Positions 1 through 5,081 of a DNA stretch of 9,816 bases are shown here, piece after piece. The first letter of the stretch is position 1. Each line of letters begins with the position of its first letter. Both the position numbers and the translations under genes were made by a program. The notes beneath the pieces are model-generated. The model did no database searches. It was not told where the DNA came from and worked only from the letters and a program-made list of their open reading frames with translations. Source of the stretch: Polyangiaceae bacterium (GTDB lineage: Bacteria > Myxococcota > Polyangia > Polyangiales > Polyangiaceae); contig JAICTU010000350.1 in assembly GCA_025936205.1 (NCBI GenBank), forward strand, positions 1-9,816, read 5' to 3'.

Positions 1-319
1 ACTATGAGTTGGCACTGACGTCAACTGCTTTGCAGGCCTTTCTCTTACCTTTTTCCACGCCGGTGCACATGATGCGAGCGCCCGAGGGCGCGATCTGAAA
101 CTGCCCCCGCCGCCCCGAAAGCCGTACGCAGGCCGCGACGGGTGCGGTTCGAAGCCGCGAAGCCGGACGGCACCCATCGACGCCATGCCGCACCATCGAC
201 CCCGCGCGCCCGCCACGACCCCGCGCGGCTCGTGCAATGCTGGCGCCCGGCGCCCCGAAGCTTCGGGCAGCGCCGTGCAGATGAGGTCCGGCCAAAAATC
301 AAGGCGCAGAGGTCGCGCT
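1..319. other. Left-edge stretch without recognisable gene
   Basis: I see no convincing coding sequence, RNA gene or repeat here. Open frames exist on both strands, but they are the stop-poor frames expected of high-GC DNA: their translations are Arg/Ala/Pro-rich and lack any motif, membrane segment or good ribosome binding site. The stretch lies next to a decayed insertion sequence and may be eroded DNA of the same origin. A TGACGTCA palindrome near position 17 is too short to mean anything alone. Confidence 0.5.
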
Positions 320-682
320 GCGGAAGAGGCCGGCAATGCCCTTGGCGCAACCATCATGCACGCGCTGGGCAAGGCGCACTGGCAAACGGCGCAGTCCTCT
401 CCACCGACGCCACCTCGGCCCTGATCCAGCCCGCTTCTTCACCGCCGTCGTCGATACCGATCATGTGCTCTTCGCCTACGCGGAGCGGCATACGCAGGAT
501 TTCGTGAAGGAGCTCTTCGATGGCTTCAAAGGCTTCCTGCAATGCGGCGCCCACGACGTGTACGACATCCTCGAACGAGGACCGCCCAAGCAGGACGGCG
601 AGGATGGAATCAAGCTCGTGGGCTGCTGGGCCTCATGCGGCTCCGCGCCCTGTACGCGGCCGCGGACCACCAGCGGCAGGCC
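320..682 (+). pseudogene. IS66-family transposase remnant (frameshifted, inactive)
   Basis: Fragments of an IS66-type DDE transposase (TnpC) lie one after another in different frames. Around 320-375 the frame beginning at 185 reads EEAGNALGATIMHALGKAH, like the helical segment before the first catalytic Asp. Around 380-430 another frame gives LANGAVLSTDATSALIQP, matching the family's first Asp motif (DAT; the Asp codon is 406-408). From 435 to 632 a third frame gives VVDTDHVLFAY, then FLQCGAHDVYDIL and ends in LVGCWA, the conserved core before the usual HxRRKFxEA motif with the third acidic residue. After 632 the expected Glu motif is missing; a further frame gives GLMRLRALYAAADHQRQA, plausibly the following helix. 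The second catalytic Asp (usual QADA) is QCGA here, so activity is lost even without the frameshifts. No N-terminal part, no terminal inverted repeats and no tnpA/tnpB partners were found. About 207 nt to the next gene hold nothing recognisable. Family assignment rests on recognised motifs. Confidence 0.72.
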
Positions 683-889
683 ATCATGCTGGATTACAGA
701 TGGGGTCCGTGGATCGCGTGCCTTGCTTCGACCACGCTCGACAGACCGGCAGCCTCGAGCCGGCCCGAGCGAGGGTCAGTCTCGGATGCGCTGCGCCGGC
801 CCCTGCGCTGCCGTGGACAGAGCCCTCCACCCCACGCACCGATGCCACCTCCGCCCCGAGCACGCTTGCCGTCCGTCCGTGAAACGCGC

Positions 890-1939
890 ATGACAGCTTC
901 GATGTATCGGCGCGGCGGGGCGAACCAGAATTGGCTGCGCGTGGCAGGCACCTTGTTCGTGCTCCTGGTGATGAGGGCCCAGCTGCGCCAGGAGCGGCGC
1001 ACGGATCCAGTTCGATGGCAACCCGCCGAGCCAGAAGTGCATTTCGACGACCGGCCGTTGCTGCCGCTGCCCGCAGCAGCGGCGGGCGGCGCGCCGGCAA
1101 GCAGCGCAACGTCCACGGGGACGAGGGTACCCGGCCCGAGCCCACCTGCCGCTGTAATGGAGGAGCAGCTGCAGAGCGCAGGGCGCCGGCGCTGGGTGCA
1201 GCTCACCCGCTTACGAGCCCGCATGGGTGCGGGGCTATGCGCCGACTCGGACGCCGCCAGCGAAGCGCAGGATGGGCTTCGGTCTCGTTTCCGCACGCTC
1301 GAATGGGGAGACACGGCGCGCGTGTACGTCGACCCGCGCCTGCCGGGCTCGGTCGATGCCCCATTCCTGCAGGAGCTCGATCAAGCCGAGCGCGAGCTGG
1401 CGTCCGCGCTCGGTGTGCTGCCGCAGCGCCCGGATGTATTTGCTTACTTCGATCGCGAGCTGCTGCAGACCAAATCTTGCGCGGACGAGTCTCTGAGCGA
1501 CTTCTACGACGGCGCGCTGCACGCGGTAGTGACTCGGGACGGAATGCTGCAGCGGCTGCTGCGGCAGTACGCCCGGCATGCGCTGGTGATGCGCGGTCTG
1601 ATCGGTCCCAGCTGGGCGCGCGAGGGCATCGCGCTCGAGATCGCGCGCGAAGATGCCTGGCGCGAGCCGAAGGTGCTCGCTGGCCTCGCGAACACGCCGG
1701 CCGATCTCGACGCGCTCGAGCACGAGCTGCCCGACATCGCGAGCGCGCAACAGGCACAGCTGTTCTATGCGCGCGCCGCAGCGATGGTGAGCTGTGCGCT
1801 GAGCCAGCGAAGTGACGGCCTGCAGGGGCTGATCGCGGAGCTGGATGTGACGCAGTCGCGCGGGGAGCTCAGCTATCGCCTCCCCTCCGGCGCCGAGCCC
1901 ACGCAGCTGCGTGCTTGCCTGGCGGCCCTGTCCCGTTGA
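890..1939 (+). CDS. Membrane-anchored peptidase MA-like protein lacking the zinc motif
   Basis: A 349-aa protein. Residues 15-28 form a hydrophobic N-terminal segment after a short Arg-containing N-terminus, so it is probably a signal anchor with the rest outside the cytoplasm. A Pro/Ala-rich linker (about 55-90) follows. The C-terminal half resembles peptidase MA-like (gluzincin) domains: VFAYFDRELLQ (183-193), FYDGALH (205-211) and SWAREGIALEIA (241-252), the last matching the usual 'P-x-W-x-x-E-G-x-A' element after the zinc helix. Where the family has HExxH this protein has QYARH (226-230): the first His and the catalytic Glu are replaced, so it is probably not an active metalloprotease. 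Start choice is uncertain: ATG 890 has only a weak purine stretch upstream and ATG 902 is equally possible; the in-frame extension to 542 is Pro/Arg-rich, overlaps the transposase remnant and was rejected. It converges on the serine hydrolase gene with 27 nt between stops. Could also be a structural or binding protein on the same fold. Confidence 0.68.
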   Translation: MTASMYRRGGANQNWLRVAGTLFVLLVMRAQLRQERRTDPVRWQPAEPEVHFDDRPLLPLPAAAAGGAPASSATSTGTRVPGPSPPAAVMEEQLQSAGRRRWVQLTRLRARMGAGLCADSDAASEAQDGLRSRFRTLEWGDTARVYVDPRLPGSVDAPFLQELDQAERELASALGVLPQRPDVFAYFDRELLQTKSCADESLSDFYDGALHAVVTRDGMLQRLLRQYARHALVMRGLIGPSWAREGIALEIAREDAWREPKVLAGLANTPADLDALEHELPDIASAQQAQLFYARAAAMVSCALSQRSDGLQGLIAELDVTQSRGELSYRLPSGAEPTQLRACLAALSR

Positions 1940-1966
1940 GGCTGCGTAGACGCGGTACGGCCTGAG

Positions 1967-3166
1967 TCAGCGCGCGCTCGGCACGGCGCTCACCTTCAGT
2001 CCGAGCACCGCTGCCGCCACCGCCTGCTCCAGATCGCCCACGGGGCCGTCTTCGATGTTGGCCAGCAGGGCGATGATCAGATCGTCGTCGGGATAGTAGC
2101 TCAGCTGCCCCGTAAACCCGGAGATGCCCCCGGCGTGGAAGAACACCCGATGGCCCTGCAGCTCTCCGACGCGCAGCCCGAAGGCATAGTTCGACGTCGT
2201 CCCATCCCCCAGCGGCTCGACCTGGTGGAGCCTCTGCAGGGACACCGCATCCAGGACGCGGCCGGCCCAGAGCGCCCGTTGCCAGCGCACGAGGCCGCGC
2301 GCCGTGGAGCACAGGTCACCGGCGGCAAAGGCGTTGGAGGGGTCGAGGTACTCGGCGTGCTGCAGCACGTTGTCCACCAGCTGGTAGCCCTGCGCACGGT
2401 TGCGCACCAGCCGGCGCGCGGGACAGGTGAAGGTCTCTTCCAGCTCGGCTCGCTTCAGCACGAACCGACGCAGGTAGCTCGCGTACGGCTGACCGCTGAC
2501 CGCCTCGATCAGCAACCCCGAGAGCACGTACCCGGTGTTGCTGTAGGCGAAGCGCGTGCCGGGCTCAAAGTCGAGCGGCGCCAGCTGGACGATCTCCAGC
2601 AAGCGCTCGGGCTCGACCGCGAACGGGCGGAGCATCTTCCAGCGCTCTTCGTTGCCCGTGTAGCTCGGGATGCCGGAGGTGTGGTTGAGCAGTTGGCGGA
2701 CGAGAACCGGCTGCCAGCTCTTGCGTAGCTCCGGCAGGTAACGCGAGATCGGCGCATCGAGGTCCAGCTTGCCTTGCGCCACCAGCTGCAGGACCGCGAC
2801 CGCGGTGAATTGCTTGGTGATCGAGCCGACTTCGAACACCGTTTCAGGTGCAACAGGAGTCGGATTCTCGAGGTCGGCGTAGCCGCGCGCGCTCTCCCAG
2901 GCCCTGCCCCGGTAGTCCAGCGCCACGCTGACCCCGGCATACTTGCCTTCCTGCAGCTGACTCGAGAGGGCCGCCTCGACTCTCGCCTCGAGCTCGGGCG
3001 AGGGGGCGCTGGCCTTGCGGGCTGGCGCCACTGCAGGCGCCTCGATGGGCTGAAGCGCGCCACCAGGCTCGACCGCGCCGAAACCAGTGCTGGAACCAGT
3101 GCTGGAAGCGATGGCTCCCGCGCAGGCGAACGCAGCCAGGAACGCGCAGCCGCACATCCCTTTCAA
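1967..3166 (-). CDS. Secreted serine hydrolase, beta-lactamase/esterase EstB-like (class C fold)
   Basis: A 399-aa protein of the beta-lactamase (class C/D-peptidase/EstB) superfamily. Catalytic motifs are complete and correctly spaced: SITK (115-118, nucleophile Ser and Lys base), YSN (208-210), and HAGG (344-347) in place of the KTG box, as is usual in the esterase/D-aminopeptidase-like members. HTSGIP (162-167) is another family hallmark. The N-terminus MKGMCGCAFLAAFACAGA is a signal peptide; Cys15 may be lipidated, although AFAC is a poor lipobox. A low-complexity linker (about 20-55) leads to the catalytic domain. I chose TTG 3166 because GGGGGAGG lies 5 nt upstream and it supplies the positively charged Lys; ATG 3157, three codons in, has GAAAGGG abutting it with no usable spacing. 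The frame stays open to 3829, but that extension looks non-coding. True substrate (D-peptide, ester, beta-lactam) cannot be told from sequence. It follows the minus-strand array after a 416-nt gap, so it may have its own promoter. Confidence 0.9.
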   Translation of the reverse strand: MKGMCGCAFLAAFACAGAIASSTGSSTGFGAVEPGGALQPIEAPAVAPARKASAPSPELEARVEAALSSQLQEGKYAGVSVALDYRGRAWESARGYADLENPTPVAPETVFEVGSITKQFTAVAVLQLVAQGKLDLDAPISRYLPELRKSWQPVLVRQLLNHTSGIPSYTGNEERWKMLRPFAVEPERLLEIVQLAPLDFEPGTRFAYSNTGYVLSGLLIEAVSGQPYASYLRRFVLKRAELEETFTCPARRLVRNRAQGYQLVDNVLQHAEYLDPSNAFAAGDLCSTARGLVRWQRALWAGRVLDAVSLQRLHQVEPLGDGTTSNYAFGLRVGELQGHRVFFHAGGISGFTGQLSYYPDDDLIIALLANIEDGPVGDLEQAVAAAVLGLKVSAVPSAR

Positions 3167-3171
3167 ACGCG

Positions 3172-3179
3172 CCTCCCCC
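3172..3179 (-). promoter_or_regulatory. Ribosome binding site deciding a TTG start
   Basis: On the minus strand GGGGGAGG is followed by 5 nt (CGCGT) and then TTG at 3166-3164. This near-ideal Shine-Dalgarno favours the TTG over the ATG nine bases downstream for the serine hydrolase gene. Confidence 0.65.
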
Positions 3180-3351
3180 ACCTGGCGAAGGGTACCGCCG
3201 CTGATGCCCTGCGCAACCCCTTGCTCCAATCGACCATCCTGGCTCGCGTCGAGGAGAGATCGGGGCTCGGCCTGCACGGCACCCGCCGGCGCCAGGATGA
3301 GCCCAAAACTCCGCTCCAGGAGAGGACCCCCAGCCAGTTGCGCTGTTTCGT

Positions 3352-3386
3352 CGAACGCGTATGCGCGCAGCGCGGATACGCGTTCG
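3352..3386. repeat. Long inverted repeat / hairpin in intergenic region
   Basis: CGAACGCGTAT (3352-3362) and ATACGCGTTCG (3376-3386) are perfect 11-nt inverted arms. Inside them, after one G-G mismatch, CGCG pairs with CGCG around a CAG loop, so 15 base pairs are possible in 35 nt. No T-tract follows directly on the minus strand; on the plus strand T6 begins only 20 nt later. It may act as a terminator or RNA-processing signal between the array and the hydrolase gene, or as a dyad operator. Confidence 0.6.
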
Positions 3387-3582
3387 CAGTGCCGTACCCG
3401 GTTGCTTTTTTCGCGGGGATTCCTCAGCACGCAGCCTCCGCCATGCTCCTCGTGCACACGGAGACTTACCAAGCCCGGGGCCTGGAGTGCGGCCCAGCTG
3501 CTCGAAGTCGCGCATCGGAGCTGGCTGATGTTGCGAGTCTGGCTCTCCCGCCTGCGCATCGTGGTCCCCCACGTCTTCACTT

Positions 3583-4167
3583 CTAGCGAGCTCCGGCAGC
3601 TGCTGCTCGAGTACGGCCAGCAAAGCCCCAGGTTGGCTCCAGTCGAGCACAGCACGCAAACACCTCTCGATCGATCCCGTAGCGACCGGAGAGCGCATCG
3701 GCACGCCGGGTGCCGATGCTGAGATAGAGCTGATGCTGCGGTGGCGCCTGCTGCGCGAGCCGCGCCTCGACGAACCGCCCGAGCGCGAGCAGATGGCGCG
3801 CTCGATCCAGCTGCCGTACGGCCTGGCACGTCTCCGCGAGCACGCTCGCGCTGCCCGCTCCCAGATCGAGCCGCGCGAGCTGCCCGCCCCGCGCATAGAA
3901 GCTGAGCCCTGCGAACCGACCGAGCCAGTCCGTCACGTCGGCGCCAGCATCGATGATCTGTATGCGATGCAAGGGTTCACGCCGTGCGGGTGGCTCGCGC
4001 AGGTCGAGCAGGACGGAGATCGGGTGCTGAGCAGGCGTTGGATACGGGGTGGCGTACATGCCCCAGCCGCCGAAGCGCCAGGCCGAGAAGTAGCCAGCGC
4101 GGCTGAGCGCGAGATGCACGGGAGGCCAGAGCAGCAACAGCGCGAGATAGCAACGGCGAAACAGCAT
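3583..4167 (-). CDS. Small one-TM companion of the second HTTM protein
   Basis: A 194-aa protein of unassigned family. Residues 7-22 are a hydrophobic membrane segment after MLFRRC, so it is probably N-in with the remainder outside. Directly after it comes an aromatic/Gly motif, YFSAWRFGGWGMYATP (26-41), followed by a mixed beta-like region with 'HPISVLLDLR' and then helical, Arg/Ala/Leu-rich sequence to the end. Position and layout (one TM, aromatic W-x-x-x-A-x-P motif, then beta-rich domain, gene adjacent to an HTTM gene) parallel the DUF5819-like protein at 8969-9646, whose motif is FSQRWALFAPDP; I infer, but cannot prove, a shared role as partner of the HTTM protein. An excellent AGGAGGTG Shine-Dalgarno 8 nt before ATG 4167 fixes the start. 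It lies 30 nt after the HTTM-like gene and is the last gene of the tight array. Confidence 0.72.
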   Translation of the reverse strand: MLFRRCYLALLLLWPPVHLALSRAGYFSAWRFGGWGMYATPYPTPAQHPISVLLDLREPPARREPLHRIQIIDAGADVTDWLGRFAGLSFYARGGQLARLDLGAGSASVLAETCQAVRQLDRARHLLALGRFVEARLAQQAPPQHQLYLSIGTRRADALSGRYGIDREVFACCARLEPTWGFAGRTRAAAAGAR

Positions 4168-4175
4168 CCCGAAAA

Positions 4176-4209
4176 CACCTCCTCAGGAAAGGGCCGCTCA
4201 GGAAAGGGC
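4176..4209 (-). repeat. Tandem 13-bp repeat duplicating a stop codon next to an RBS
   Basis: CTCAGGAAAGGGC occurs at 4182-4194 and 4197-4209 (plus-strand reading), with a 15-bp period. Read on the minus strand, the 4197-4209 copy carries the TGA of the HTTM-like gene and the next copy carries a second TGA in the same frame, which runs straight into the AGGAGGTG ribosome binding site (4176-4183) of the companion gene. It looks like a small local duplication that kept frame. Confidence 0.75.
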
Positions 4210-5067
4210 GGCGGGAAAGAGCGCATAGAGCACTGCCACGCAGGAGAGCAACGCATAGCGCGCATGGATGTGACGGGCAGATCCGAGCGCGATCAGCCCG
4301 AGCCCGAGGATCGCAAAATCGATCTCTCCCGAGAGCAGGCCCACGCTGCACTGCGCGAGACAGAGCCCGAGCGTCGCCGCGCGCCGCGTGTGCGGAACGA
4401 GCGCCAAGAGCGGCAACCCCAGTTCCGCGGCGATCACCAGCCACGACAACCCGACGCAGTAGATGCGCGCTGCGAGGTCGAGCGGCGCAGCTCCTGGATC
4501 AGCGCCGGGCACGAGCGCCGCCGGCCCAGAGAGCGAGCGCAGCAGCGACAGGCCCTCCCTCAGCCCTCGCCCCAGGCAGTCCTCTCCGGCGAGCAGTGGC
4601 AAGGCCATGCTCTCCCCGTTCAGGTAGTGGCCCTGACCGAGCTTCTGCACACCGGCGAAGAACCAGACGCTGAGCAAGGTGACCCACAGCAGCTGCAGCT
4701 CCTGCAGTGGCTCGCGGCCGCGCTCCGCCGCGAAGCGCACGGGGAACGCCAGGAGCACGAGCAAGACCAGCTCCTCCAGGATGAAGTGGTTGAGCGTGTA
4801 CGGCCAGGTCCGAACGAGCTGCAGGCCAATCAAGTTGAACCAGGTGAAGGTGCCCAGCTGCGCCGTGCGCCGAGAGCACATGGCGAGGCTGCCGATGGCT
4901 GCGAGCAACTGAACGGTGAGCCCCTGGGGCGTGTGCCAGCTCCAGGCCAGGTGGATCCCAGCGAGCAATTTGACGGCGAAAAAGCGCTGAAATGCGACGC
5001 GCAGCTGCGACGGGACGCTGCCGTCCGGCGCCGCGGAGCCGGGCACCGGCCATGGCCGGGTCAGCAT
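4198..5067 (-). CDS. HTTM / gamma-carboxylase-like integral membrane protein (divergent, second copy)
   Basis: A 289-aa polytopic membrane protein with roughly six to eight hydrophobic segments (for example about 30-45, 50-65, 95-112, 125-140, 198-222, 228-245, 248-262, 270-285). WFFAGVQKLGQGHYLNGE (135-152) matches the HTTM / vitamin K-dependent gamma-carboxylase signature 'YFxAGxxKLxxxxWxxG'; Lys142 falls where animal gamma-carboxylase has its essential catalytic Lys. Other conserved HTTM elements (the DGGDN-type loop seen in the protein at 7902-8939) are less clear: here LNHFILEELVLLVLL stands in their place, so the protein is a diverged member. The start at ATG 5067 has CGGAGA about 7 nt upstream. 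It begins 14 nt after the large repeat protein ends and precedes its companion by 30 nt, so co-translation is likely. Family assignment is by motif; whether it carboxylates anything is unknown, and many bacterial HTTM proteins have no known chemistry. Confidence 0.8.
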   Translation of the reverse strand: MLTRPWPVPGSAAPDGSVPSQLRVAFQRFFAVKLLAGIHLAWSWHTPQGLTVQLLAAIGSLAMCSRRTAQLGTFTWFNLIGLQLVRTWPYTLNHFILEELVLLVLLAFPVRFAAERGREPLQELQLLWVTLLSVWFFAGVQKLGQGHYLNGESMALPLLAGEDCLGRGLREGLSLLRSLSGPAALVPGADPGAAPLDLAARIYCVGLSWLVIAAELGLPLLALVPHTRRAATLGLCLAQCSVGLLSGEIDFAILGLGLIALGSARHIHARYALLSCVAVLYALFPAALS

Positions 5068-5081
5068 GGTGAGTCTCCGTT

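Larger units (their letters stand above)
3167..3582. other. 416-nt intergenic gap before the serine hydrolase gene
   Basis: All minus-strand frames here give compositionally poor, motif-free translations, so I read it as non-coding although one frame is stop-free. It holds a strong hairpin (3352-3386) and, on the plus strand, a T6 run at 3406-3411. I could not identify a clear -35/-10 pair, but this is the obvious place for a promoter of the downstream hydrolase or a terminator of the upstream array. Eroded coding sequence cannot be excluded. Confidence 0.5.

Noticed and set aside
542..889. N-terminal extension of the peptidase MA-like frame to 542
   Set aside because: It overlaps the transposase remnant, is Pro/Arg-rich, and places the membrane anchor internally without any RBS support.
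3406..3411. T6 run after the 3352-3386 hairpin as an intrinsic terminator
   Set aside because: It lies 20 nt past the stem, too far for a standard terminator, and on the plus strand no gene ends there.
3167..3829. N-terminal extension of the serine hydrolase frame to 3829
   Set aside because: It would overlap the companion gene, is Arg/Ser/Cys-rich with no motif, and would bury a good signal peptide and RBS.
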